A stretch of DNA of 18,197 nt, from NCBI GenBank assembly GCA_045807785.1, contig JBJMGS010000405.1, forward strand, positions 1 through 18,197. Reading direction: 5' to 3'. The DNA is from JAIVGV01 sp045807785. Lineage in GTDB: Bacteria > Acidobacteriota > Blastocatellia > Pyrinomonadales > Pyrinomonadaceae. The notes beneath the pieces are model-generated. The model saw nothing but the letters and a program-made list of their open reading frames with translations, had not been told where the DNA came from and searched no databases. Positions 1 through 6,955 of the stretch are shown piece by piece. The translations under genes and the position numbers were made by a program. Every line of letters begins with the position of its first letter. Positions within the stretch are counted from its first letter, which is position 1.

Positions 1-93
1 CCCGGGGTTGGGGCCCCGGGGGGGGGGGTCGGGGAAGAAAGGTCAGGTGGTCTTTTTCTATCCCAACCCCTGACCCCCGACCCCTGTCCCCAA
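1..93. repeat. G-rich/C-rich heptad repeat pair downstream of pilT
   Basis: Positions 59-93 are five 7-bp units of the type ACCCCTG, ACCCCCG, TCCCCAA, ending one base before the pilT stop codon (TAA on the minus strand, 95-97). Positions 4-38 are G-rich heptad-like units (GGGGTTG at 4-10, GGGGTCG at 25-31), roughly the inverse complement of the right arm, with an 11-G run at 18-28. The spacer holds a pyrimidine run. The arrangement of left arm, spacer and inverted right arm matches the other heptad elements in the window. The left end may be cut by the window edge. No gene is seen here. Confidence 0.7.
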
Positions 94-94
94 T

Positions 95-1294
95 TTATCT
101 TGTGGGTCGTGCGCCGATGGGTCGCGCCTGTGCGTAAGGAGAGGGGTGCGCGCCGGGGCGGGGAGGCTGATTGCCGTTGCCGCCCCCGTTGATCCCCGCG
201 CCGTGCTCGATCAACTCGCGCAGCTCGTCCGGGTTCGACGAGCGCTGGATTGCCAGATCGTGCGTGATGAGCCGCTTGTGATAGAGCGTGGCGAGCGACT
301 GGTTGAAGGTCTGCATCCCGTACTTGTCCTGCCCCGTCTGCATCATCGAGTAAATCTGGTGCACCTTGTCCTCGCGGATGAGATTGCGGATGGCGTTGTT
401 GGGGACGAGGATTTCGAGCGACGCGACGCGCCCGCCGCCCGTCGCCTTCGGCAAGAGCGACTGGCAGAGGATGCCTTCGAGGACGAGCGAGAGCTGCGCC
501 CTGATCTGCGCCTGCTGCGTCGAGGGGAAGACGTCGATGATGCGGTTGATGGTCGAGGCGGCACTGTTCGTGTGCAGCGTGGCGAAAGTTAAGTGGCCCG
601 TCTCGGCGATTCTCAAGGCGGACTCGATGGTTTCCAGATCGCGCATTTCGCCGACGAGCACGACGTCCGGGTCTTGACGGAGCGCCGTGCGCAGCGCTTC
701 GGCGAAGCCTTTGGTGTCGGAGCCGACCTCGCGCTGGTTGACGATGCACGACTTGTGATTGTGCAAAAACTCGATGGGGTCTTCGATGGTCACGATGTGC
801 TCGTGCCGCTCGCGGTTGATCTTGTCGAGCATGGCGGCGAGCGTCGTCGATTTGCCGGAGCCGGTAGGGCCGGTCACGAGGATCAGCCCGCGCGGCTTAT
901 CGCACAGCTTCGAGACGACGGGGGGCAATCCGAGCGTCTCGAAGGACTTAATCTCGTAAGGGATCGCGCGGAAGACGGCGCCGACTGCGCCGCGCTGGTT
1001 GAACAGGTTGGCGCGGAAGCGCGACAGGCCGCGCACGCCGAAAGAGAAGTCGAGTTCCAGACTCTCCTCGAAGCGGTGCTTCTGCGCGTCGGTCAGGACG
1101 CTGTAGGCGAGCTGCTTGGTGTCGGCGGAGGTCATCGCCTTGTAGCCGTCGAGCGGGCGCAGCTCGCCGTGGACCCTGACCTGCGGCGGCGTGTTCGTCG
1201 TCAGGTGCAAGTCCGATCCGCCCAGCTCGATCAGCTTGCGGAGCAGATCGGAGAGCGAGAGTTGCTGTTCGAAGGTCGATTCGTTCGTTGCCAT
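95..1294 (-). CDS. pilT: Twitching motility ATPase PilT
   Basis: This is the hexameric cytoplasmic ATPase that powers type IV pilus retraction. The 399-residue product shows an N-terminal PAS-like region, a Walker A motif (GPTGSGKST, residues 142-150), an Asp box (TIEDPIEF, from 169), a Walker B region (VVLVGEMRD, about 211-219), a His box (HLTFATLHT, about 234-242), and the PilT-specific AIRNLIRE motif at 301-308. The last ~35 residues are a Gly/Pro-rich tail beyond the usual PilT length. It is the third gene of a minus-strand cluster with pilB and an unknown gene, 53 bp downstream of the latter, and is probably co-transcribed. No strong Shine-Dalgarno is seen before the ATG. The stop codon abuts a heptad repeat. 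Family assignment is secure. A PilT/PilU distinction rests on the AIRNLIRE motif and overall similarity. Confidence 0.97.
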   Translation of the reverse strand: MATNESTFEQQLSLSDLLRKLIELGGSDLHLTTNTPPQVRVHGELRPLDGYKAMTSADTKQLAYSVLTDAQKHRFEESLELDFSFGVRGLSRFRANLFNQRGAVGAVFRAIPYEIKSFETLGLPPVVSKLCDKPRGLILVTGPTGSGKSTTLAAMLDKINRERHEHIVTIEDPIEFLHNHKSCIVNQREVGSDTKGFAEALRTALRQDPDVVLVGEMRDLETIESALRIAETGHLTFATLHTNSAASTINRIIDVFPSTQQAQIRAQLSLVLEGILCQSLLPKATGGGRVASLEILVPNNAIRNLIREDKVHQIYSMMQTGQDKYGMQTFNQSLATLYHKRLITHDLAIQRSSNPDELRELIEHGAGINGGGNGNQPPRPGAHPSPYAQARPIGARPTR

Positions 1295-1347
1295 GGCAGT
1301 CTTGGTCGCGAGGTCTCTGGGGAAGGTTGGAAGTTTTTGCGGTCGGG

Positions 1348-2490
1348 TTAGTTCTGCGCGGCGGCGTGGCGGCGCGCGGCGAGCGCGGCGATGGTCTGCT
1401 CGGCTTCGCCCGCGACGGCGTCGGCGAACTCGTTGGGCACGGTCGTCGCGAGGCTGAAGAGCTGCCCTTCGACCTCGACGAAGTAGTACGTCCAGAAGCG
1501 GCGCGCGCCGCCCGTGCCCTCGCTCTGCGCGACGACGACGAACACCTTCTGCCCCGCGATGTCGCGCTCGAAGTCGTTGACGACCCAGCCGCCCTCCACA
1601 ATCATCCGGTCGATGACGGTGCGGCGCAGGCTTGCGTGCGAGACGCCCGCGAGCGAGCGGTTGCGCCGGTCGGCGACGGCGTTCGCGGCGAGCGAGACGC
1701 GCGACCAGACGGCGACGCCCGCCGGGCGGTTGTCGGCCTCGCGCAGGGAGAACTTGAACTCGCCGCCGAGCGTCGAGGAGAGGTTCTGCCAGTTGCGCGG
1801 CGCGGGCAGCGGCGAAAACTTGCGCGCGCCCGCGAGCGCGGTCAGGCCCACAGAAGACTTAACGAGCGGCGCGGCGCCGGGCACGCGCGCGAGCAAGGAC
1901 GGCAGCGGCGAAGGGTTGAACGAGGGCACGAATGGCTGCGACGCGATGGCGTTGTTCGAGGCTTCCGACCTGGGCGCGTTCGCCTTCGGGGAAACCCGCT
2001 GCGGCGCGTGCGCGAGCTGCGGCGTCGGCGTGTTCGCCGTCGAGACGCGCGCGATCTGTGTCGGTGCGGGCGTCGAGAGTTGCGCCGCCGAGAGTTGTTG
2101 GAGCGGGGCGAACTGCGGCGCGTCGAGGAGTTGCGGCGTCGCGGCGACTTCCGCCTCGATGTCGGCGATGGAACTGAAACTCGAAGGCGACGCGCTGGCG
2201 ATCTCGGCGGGCTTGAGCGCCTCGGGCAGCGTGATGCCCGCCGGGTGGGTTTGCGCCGCTTGCGCGCGGCGACGCAGCGTCCAGCGACGGCGTCGGCGTT
2301 GCGCGGCGAGCGCACGCTGACGGCGCAAGTGCGCGCGGTGTCGGCGCCACCAGGCGCGCGAGTGGCGGCGCGGGCTGCTACCTTGAGTCGCGACGGCGCG
2401 GCGCGCGGCTTCGACCAGCGTCTCGCCGACCGGCAGCATCGTCGCGACCGTGACGAGGATAATCAGCGATAGGACTAAGGCACGAAACAT
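1348..2490 (-). CDS. Uncharacterised signal-anchored protein between pilB and pilT
   Basis: I do not recognise this 380-residue protein. It starts with a hydrophobic segment (residues 3-21) that reads as a signal anchor or uncleaved signal peptide. A strikingly Arg-rich stretch follows (about 41-76), then a low-complexity Ala/Pro/Ser/Gln region (about 80-250). The C-terminal ~130 residues look folded, with alternating hydrophobic and aromatic positions and sequences such as GGWVVNDFERDIAGQKVFVV and FWTYYFVEVEGQLFSL. The open frame extends upstream into pilB, but the ATG at 2490 is preceded by GAGGGAG and begins the hydrophobic segment, so it is the chosen start. The gene lies 14 bp after the pilB stop and 53 bp before pilT, which suggests an envelope role linked to pili. 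That role is inference from position only. Confidence 0.85.
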   Translation of the reverse strand: MFRALVLSLIILVTVATMLPVGETLVEAARRAVATQGSSPRRHSRAWWRRHRAHLRRQRALAAQRRRRRWTLRRRAQAAQTHPAGITLPEALKPAEIASASPSSFSSIADIEAEVAATPQLLDAPQFAPLQQLSAAQLSTPAPTQIARVSTANTPTPQLAHAPQRVSPKANAPRSEASNNAIASQPFVPSFNPSPLPSLLARVPGAAPLVKSSVGLTALAGARKFSPLPAPRNWQNLSSTLGGEFKFSLREADNRPAGVAVWSRVSLAANAVADRRNRSLAGVSHASLRRTVIDRMIVEGGWVVNDFERDIAGQKVFVVVAQSEGTGGARRFWTYYFVEVEGQLFSLATTVPNEFADAVAGEAEQTIAALAARRHAAAQN

Positions 2491-2504
2491 ATGCAGGCTC
2501 CCTC

Positions 2505-4310
2505 TCACGCGACCGTCTCGCGCACGACCTCTTCGATGGTCGTGATCCCGTTCTTGATCTTCATCAGACCTGACTGGCGCAGGGTGAGCATCCCCTGCTC
2601 GACGGCGCGCTTGCGTAGTTCCAGAGCCGACGCGCCGATCAGGATCAGTTCGCGGATGTCGTCCGTGATCTCCATCACTTCGTAGAGACCGACGCGCCCC
2701 TTGTAACCCGTGTTGTTGCACTTGGCGCAGCCCCGTCCCTTGTAAATCTTGACTGACTTCGCCTCTTCTTTCGTGAAGCCGACTTCGGTGAGGGCTTCCG
2801 GCGGAGTCGGCGCTTCCGCCTTGCACTCCGAGCAGACACGGCGGATGAGCCGCTGCGCCTGAATGAGGTTGACCGAGGTCGCGACGAGGAAGGGCTCGAT
2901 GCCCATGTTCATCAGGCGGGAGATGGTGGAGGGTGCGTCGTTCGTGTGGAGGGTGGAGAGAACCATGTGGCCGGTGAGCGCAGCTTTGATGGCGATCTCG
3001 GCGGTCTCGAAGTCGCGGATTTCGCCGACGAGGATGATGTTCGGGTCCTGGCGCAGGAAGGAACGCAGCGCGGCAGCGAAGTTCAGACCGATCTGCTCCT
3101 TCATCTGCACCTGGTTGACGCCGATGAGGTTGAACTCGACAGGGTCTTCCGCCGTCATGATGTTCGTCTCGGTCGTGTTCAGCGCCTGCAAAGCGGAGTA
3201 GAGCGTGTTGGTCTTACCCGATCCCGTGGGGCCCGTGACCAGGACCATGCCGTAAGGCTTCGAGATGTTGCGCTTGAACTTCTCCAGAGACTCCGCCTCG
3301 AAGCCGAGCTTCGTCATGTCGAGCATGAGCTTCTCTTTGTCCAGGAGGCGCATGACGACCTTCTCGCCGAAGAGCGTCGGGAGCGTCGAGACGCGGAAGT
3401 CCAGCTCGCGCGACTTGCCGTCGGCCTTGAGCTTGATCTTGATGCGACCGTCCTGCGGCAGGCGCTTCTCGGAGATGTCGAGTTTCGACATGATCTTGAT
3501 GCGCGAGATGAGGGCGTCGCGCAAGCGCATCGGCGGGTGCATCACGTCGTAGAGCACGCCGTCGATGCGGAAGCGGATGCGGAGGTCTTTCTCGTAGGGC
3601 TCGATGTGGATGTCGGAAGCCCCGCGCCCGAGCGCGTCCACGAGCAGCACGTTGACGAGGCGGACGACGGGGGCGTCCTCGCTCATACGCGCGAGGCTCG
3701 TCACGTCGATCTCGTCGTCCTCATCAATGACCTGGACGTCGTTGCCCGCGCCCTCGTCGAAATCGAGGTGGTCGAGCGAGACGGAGTCGGCGCCCATCTG
3801 GAAGCCGCCTGACGATAGGCTGTTGCCGTTGCCGTTCGAGCCAGAGAGCGCCGCCTCGACCATCGTCGCCAGCTCGATCTCGCGCGTCTGCGCGTAGTAC
3901 TGATCGATGGCTTCCTGCACGCCCGCCTCGGAGACGACGACCGGCTCGATGTTCAGGCCGGTCATGAACTTGATATCGTCCATGGCGAAGACATTGGTGG
4001 GATCGACCATCGCCAGCGTCAGGGTCGCCCCGACGCGCGAGAGCGGCAGCACCGAATACTTCTCCGCCACCTCGCGCGGGATCAGCCTGAGCACGCCCGC
4101 GTCCACCTCGAAGAGGTCGAGGTTGACGGAGGGGACGCCGTACTGGCGCGAGAGCACCGCCGTCACCATGTCGTCCGAGACCAGACCGAGCTTCACTAGA
4201 TTGAAGCCGAGCCGCCCGCCGTGCTCGCGCTGGTAGTCGAGCGCCTCGCGCAACTGCTGCGGCGTCAGGAGATTTTCGCGGACGAGGATTTCGCCAAGTT
4301 TTGCGGACAT
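2505..4310 (-). CDS. pilB: Type IV pilus assembly ATPase PilB (GspE/MshE-type N-domain)
   Basis: This is the hexameric ATPase that drives type IV pilus extension. The 601-residue product has an N-terminal MshEN-type domain. Residues 4-27 and 33-56 form two 24-residue motifs separated by exactly five residues, both of the pattern R/K-L-G..L-V...LxS/T....L...Q. This is the known c-di-GMP-binding layout of MshE/PilB proteins. The catalytic part follows: Walker A GPTGSGKT (360-367), Asp box (about 386-393), Walker B (ILVGEIRDFE, 426-435), His box (LSTLHTND, 451-458), and a tetracysteine zinc site (C493, C496, C528, C531) typical of PilB/GspE. It is the first gene of the pilB-unknown-pilT cluster. 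The ATG at 4310 has only a weak ribosome binding site. GspE (type II secretion) is the main alternative, but adjacent pilT favours PilB. Confidence 0.96.
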   Translation of the reverse strand: MSAKLGEILVRENLLTPQQLREALDYQREHGGRLGFNLVKLGLVSDDMVTAVLSRQYGVPSVNLDLFEVDAGVLRLIPREVAEKYSVLPLSRVGATLTLAMVDPTNVFAMDDIKFMTGLNIEPVVVSEAGVQEAIDQYYAQTREIELATMVEAALSGSNGNGNSLSSGGFQMGADSVSLDHLDFDEGAGNDVQVIDEDDEIDVTSLARMSEDAPVVRLVNVLLVDALGRGASDIHIEPYEKDLRIRFRIDGVLYDVMHPPMRLRDALISRIKIMSKLDISEKRLPQDGRIKIKLKADGKSRELDFRVSTLPTLFGEKVVMRLLDKEKLMLDMTKLGFEAESLEKFKRNISKPYGMVLVTGPTGSGKTNTLYSALQALNTTETNIMTAEDPVEFNLIGVNQVQMKEQIGLNFAAALRSFLRQDPNIILVGEIRDFETAEIAIKAALTGHMVLSTLHTNDAPSTISRLMNMGIEPFLVATSVNLIQAQRLIRRVCSECKAEAPTPPEALTEVGFTKEEAKSVKIYKGRGCAKCNNTGYKGRVGLYEVMEITDDIRELILIGASALELRKRAVEQGMLTLRQSGLMKIKNGITTIEEVVRETVA

Positions 4311-4426
4311 GCTGCGAGTTATCTCAAGGGGTCAGGATGCTGCTCTGGAAGAGAACCGGAGGGTGGGCAAGGGGCTAAAGCTGAAAGCGCGACGACGGGA
4401 TGACTGCCCTTGTGTTGTCATGAAGG

Positions 4427-4447
4427 CAACGATGACAAACATCGTTG
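4427..4447. promoter_or_regulatory. Perfect 8-bp inverted repeat at predicted pilB transcription start
   Basis: CAACGATG (4427-4434) and CATCGTTG (4440-4447) are perfect inverted repeats separated by five bases. On the minus strand they fall within about 20 bp downstream of the predicted -10 element, so they could be an operator or a 5' leader stem-loop for the pilus operon. There is no U-tract, so a terminator is unlikely. Confidence 0.4.
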
Positions 4448-4455
4448 GCAAAAGC

Positions 4456-4485
4456 ATGTTACTGTTTCCGGCGCAGAACTGTCAA
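4456..4485 (-). promoter_or_regulatory. Putative sigma70-like promoter for pilB operon
   Basis: Read on the minus strand, TTGACA (4485-4480) is followed after 18 bp by TAACAT (4461-4456), a perfect -35 and a 4/6 -10 match. It lies about 145 bp upstream of the pilB ATG and downstream of the terminator that ends the neighbouring TPR gene, so it is well placed to drive pilB, the unknown gene and pilT. This is sequence-pattern evidence only. Confidence 0.5.
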
Positions 4486-4513
4486 GATGATTATGCGGTA
4501 GGCTTTCTGACCG

Positions 4514-4550
4514 AAAAAAAGAGCCGCGACCGGGTTTACGGTCGCGGCTC
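4514..4550 (-). terminator. Intrinsic terminator of the TPR-protein gene
   Basis: A perfect 12-bp GC-rich stem (4521-4532 with 4539-4550) encloses a 6-nt loop. On the minus strand it is followed by seven T residues (4520-4514). It lies 22 bp after the TAA of the TPR gene. This is a textbook rho-independent terminator that isolates that gene from the pil operon. Confidence 0.93.
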
Positions 4551-4572
4551 CTGTGCGGTTAATGTTTGAGCT

Positions 4573-5925
4573 TTACGGTTTGCGGCGCGTGGGCGTCTTC
4601 GGCTTCGAGTCGGCCTCCTTGCTCGCCTTGAAGCCTTCGAGCGTCTGGTCGAGGTAAGTGACCATCTCTGTGGCTTCCTGCTTGCGCGGGTTCGTGTCGG
4701 GCGCTTTGCCGACGAACTGCTTGAGCGCGTCGCGCGCCTGCGTGACGAGCGTCGGGTCGGGGTCGCCCGTGCCGGACTTGGAAGCGAGCGCGATACCGAG
4801 ACCGAACTGCGCGTCGAGGTTGTTCGGATTCTTCGCGAGAATCTCGCGGAACTTGGCAATCGACTCGTCGTACTTGCCCGCGAAACGGAGTGCGTCGCCG
4901 AGGCTCGCCTGCGTCGAATCCTTCTTCGTCTGATCCGGCTCGGCGTCGATGTACTCCTGAATCGCCTTGGCCGCCGCGTCGTTATCGACCGAGGAGTTCG
5001 TGGTCAGTGCGAGGCGGTACGCCTCGGCGCGCGTGCTGAGGAGATCGAGCTCCTTGTTCGGCTGTCCGGTAGCGGGAGCCGCACCGGGGGCGGCGGCGCC
5101 GCCGTTGCCTTTAGCGCGCTGGGCGGCGACGGCCTTCTCCGCCGACTCGGTCGAAGCCTGCATGTCTGCGCGGGCGGCGTCGAGTCCTGCCTTGTCGCTG
5201 GGTCTGGCCTTGATGGCGGCGTTGTACTTGTCTCGCCCGCGCGAGAACAGGGCGACGGATTTGTTGCGATAAAAGACCGGGTCTTCGGGCAGCAGCGTGA
5301 TGCCCTCTTCGTACTTGGCGATGGCGGCGTCCCAGTTCTTCGCGGTGAAGGCCTCGTTGCCCGCCTTGAGGATGTCGGGCGCCTTGGCGTTAACCTCCGC
5401 CGCCTTGGCGTTCTCCGCCTCGATGCGCTTGCGCTCCGCCATCAACTCGTCGGCCTTCTTCTTCGCCGCTGCGGTATCGGCGGCGCTCGCCCCACTAGAG
5501 GCTCCGGCCGCAGACCCCGGCTTGCTGCGCATCGCTTCGAGCGTGGCGACGTCGGCGAGCGTGAGCACCTTGCCGTCACCCTCTTCGAGCACAAAGTTGT
5601 TCTCGGGGCTCTGCGTCGGCCTGAAGTTGCCTCGGTAGACGGGTGCCGCGCCGGGGCCGCTGACGACGACGGTGAAGATGCCGACGAGCGGGATGCCCGC
5701 GTAGACGAAGTTCCCACTCTTGTCGGTCTTGACTTCGTACTCCGCCTTGATGTCGGTGCGGTAGAACTTGACGACCGCACCGGGCAGCGGGGCGACCGTG
5801 CCGTCAGCCTTCTTGAGTGAAACCTTGCCTGAGACGGCCATGACCTGAGCGGACGTGGCGACGGCGGACGCGGCGACGAGCGACAGGAGGGCGGCGAAGC
5901 GGAGCAAGCTTTTCGTGCGAGTCAT
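4573..5925 (-). CDS. Exported TPR protein with N-terminal carboxypeptidase-regulatory-like domain
   Basis: The 450-residue product has a Sec signal peptide (residues 1-27, cleavage after SAQ). A beta-sandwich domain of the carboxypeptidase regulatory-like type follows (about 30-115, with GAVVKFYRTD, TDKSGNFVYAGIPLVG). Next come a charged Ala/Lys/Glu-rich probable coiled coil (about 130-195) and tetratricopeptide-like helices (NEAFTAKNWDAAIAKYEEGI and later KYDESIAKFREILAKNPNNL). The C-terminus is Lys/Arg-rich. The frame is open further upstream, but the ATG at 5925 has AGGAG seven bases before it and begins the signal peptide. It has its own promoter and terminator. It probably acts as a periplasmic or outer-membrane-associated scaffold. 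No specific function can be read from sequence, and the TPR region could equally be annotated as a generic repeat protein. Confidence 0.88.
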   Translation of the reverse strand: MTRTKSLLRFAALLSLVAASAVATSAQVMAVSGKVSLKKADGTVAPLPGAVVKFYRTDIKAEYEVKTDKSGNFVYAGIPLVGIFTVVVSGPGAAPVYRGNFRPTQSPENNFVLEEGDGKVLTLADVATLEAMRSKPGSAAGASSGASAADTAAAKKKADELMAERKRIEAENAKAAEVNAKAPDILKAGNEAFTAKNWDAAIAKYEEGITLLPEDPVFYRNKSVALFSRGRDKYNAAIKARPSDKAGLDAARADMQASTESAEKAVAAQRAKGNGGAAAPGAAPATGQPNKELDLLSTRAEAYRLALTTNSSVDNDAAAKAIQEYIDAEPDQTKKDSTQASLGDALRFAGKYDESIAKFREILAKNPNNLDAQFGLGIALASKSGTGDPDPTLVTQARDALKQFVGKAPDTNPRKQEATEMVTYLDQTLEGFKASKEADSKPKTPTRRKP

Positions 5926-5965
5926 TGAGGGTCTCCTCATAAAATTTTCCTTCAGATTGCGGGAG

Positions 5966-5994
5966 AGTCTAATCCGGTCGGGGGTAACGATCAA
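5966..5994 (-). promoter_or_regulatory. Putative promoter of the TPR-protein gene
   Basis: On the minus strand TTGATC (5994-5989) and TAGACT (5971-5966) are separated by 17 bp, about 40 bp upstream of the chosen ATG at 5925. Spacing is ideal and each hexamer matches the sigma70 consensus at four positions. Unproven pattern match. Confidence 0.4.
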
Positions 5995-6045
5995 GCACAG
6001 CCGCCACTTAAGATGCGACGGCACGCGCCCCGGTTGTCACCTTTA

Positions 6046-6063
6046 GCCGTCTGTGACGACGGC
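6046..6063 (-). terminator. Possible weak terminator after queC
   Basis: GCCGTC (6046-6051) and GACGGC (6058-6063) form a perfect 6-bp stem with a 6-nt loop, 17 bp downstream of the queC stop on the minus strand. The following bases are not a T-run, so this may only be a stabilising hairpin. Confidence 0.3.
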
Positions 6064-6080
6064 ACACACAAACTGCTCTT

Positions 6081-6860
6081 TCAGGCATAAGGGATGGGGT
6101 CAACGACGCCCGCCCGGTGAAACGCGCGCAGGCGCAGCGCGCACGAGTCGCAGCGACCGCACGCCCGTTCCTCCGCCCGGTAGCAAGACCAGGTGAGCCC
6201 GAGCGGCGCGCCCAACTCGACGCCGCGCCGCACGATCTCCGCCTTCATCAGGTTGATGACCGGCGTTCGTATCTCGACGCGCGTCTCCGGCTTCGTCCCG
6301 ACTTCGATCACGCGCCCGAAGGCTTCGTAAAATTCCGGTCGGCAGTCGGGGTAGCCCGAAGAATCCTCCGCCACCGCGCCGATGTAGATGCGCCCCGCGC
6401 CCGTCACTTCCGCCCAACTCGTCGCGACGGCGAGCAAGTGCGCGTTGCGAAACGGCACGTAGCTCGAAGGGATCGCGCGCGCGGAGAGATCGGCTTCCGC
6501 GACGGGGATCGCGCTGTCCGTCAGAGACGATCCGCCGATGCGCGCCAGATAGTCGAACGACGCGACGAGCCTCTGCCTCACGCCGTAGAAGTCCGCCAAC
6601 TCATCGAACGCGCGACGCTCACGTTCTTGCGTCCGCTGCCCGTAGGAGACGTGTAGAAACGCTAGTTCTTCATTCTCCTCACGAGCCAGCGCCGCCGTCA
6701 CGCACGAATCCATCCCGCCGGAGACGAGGCAGATGGCGAGAGTGGGTGTCGGGTGTCGGGTGCCGGGTGCCGGATTGGAAATCTCGTCGCCGCGCGCTGC
6801 ATCGTCGCCGCCGCCGTCATCCGCCGGACTGTCGAAAGCTTTTTCGTCGAAGCCGCCCAT
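6081..6860 (-). CDS. queC: 7-cyano-7-deazaguanine synthase QueC
   Basis: QueC converts 7-carboxy-7-deazaguanine to preQ0 using ATP and ammonia, in queuosine/7-deazaguanine biosynthesis. The 259-residue product has the PP-loop ATP-binding motif SGGMDS (47-52), the conserved FRNAHLLAVATSWAE segment, and a four-Cys zinc site near the C-terminus (C226, C234, C237, C240). Queue partner queE lies just upstream on the same strand. The PP-loop normally sits about ten residues from the start, but here an extra ~40 residues precede it. Part of this extension (APGTRHPTPT) is encoded by four 7-bp tandem repeats at 6744-6771, and the rest is Asp/Gly-rich. No in-frame ATG, GTG or TTG occurs after the ATG at 6860, and no Shine-Dalgarno precedes it, so the true start is uncertain. 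The catalytic domain is secure. Confidence 0.94.
   Translation of the reverse strand: MGGFDEKAFDSPADDGGGDDAARGDEISNPAPGTRHPTPTLAICLVSGGMDSCVTAALAREENEELAFLHVSYGQRTQERERRAFDELADFYGVRQRLVASFDYLARIGGSSLTDSAIPVAEADLSARAIPSSYVPFRNAHLLAVATSWAEVTGAGRIYIGAVAEDSSGYPDCRPEFYEAFGRVIEVGTKPETRVEIRTPVINLMKAEIVRRGVELGAPLGLTWSCYRAEERACGRCDSCALRLRAFHRAGVVDPIPYA
6744..6771. repeat. 7-bp tandem repeat inside the queC N-terminal frame
   Basis: Four heptads, two GGGTGTC then two GGGTGCC, lie immediately 5' (minus-strand sense) to the conserved QueC domain. Unlike the other heptad blocks here they fall inside the only available open frame. No inverted partner arm was found nearby. Confidence 0.8.
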
Positions 6861-6867
6861 AAGAACG

Positions 6868-6955
6868 AGATGTCAGATGTCAGATGTCAGATGCTGGATG
6901 TCAGTTTCTCACCAGCATCTGACATCTAGCATCTGACATCTAGCATCTGACATCT
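6868..6955. repeat. Inverted heptad-repeat element between queE and queC
   Basis: The left arm (6868-6902) is five heptads of AGATGTC and single variants (AGATGCT, GGATGTC). The right arm (6914-6955) is six heptads alternating AGCATCT and GACATCT, a 14-bp unit repeated three times exactly. The arms are inverse complements over a spacer of about 11 bp and could form a long hairpin. The element fills the space from 7 bp before the queC ATG to the queE stop codon. Confidence 0.93.

Noticed and set aside
2491..2826. Upstream extension of the unknown gene into pilB
   Set aside because: The extra N-terminus is an alternative-frame reading of the pilB zinc-site region; the internal ATG at 2490 has a ribosome binding site and starts the hydrophobic segment.
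146..3812. Long plus-strand open frames opposite pilT, pilB and the unknown gene (for example 593-1351, 1288-2472, 2946-3812)
   Set aside because: They are Arg/Ala/Val-rich translations of the complement of well-supported genes and show no domain motifs; typical of GC-rich DNA.
6868..6955. Possible CRISPR array
   Set aside because: Units are 7 bp in direct contact without unique spacers, and arms are inverted to one another.
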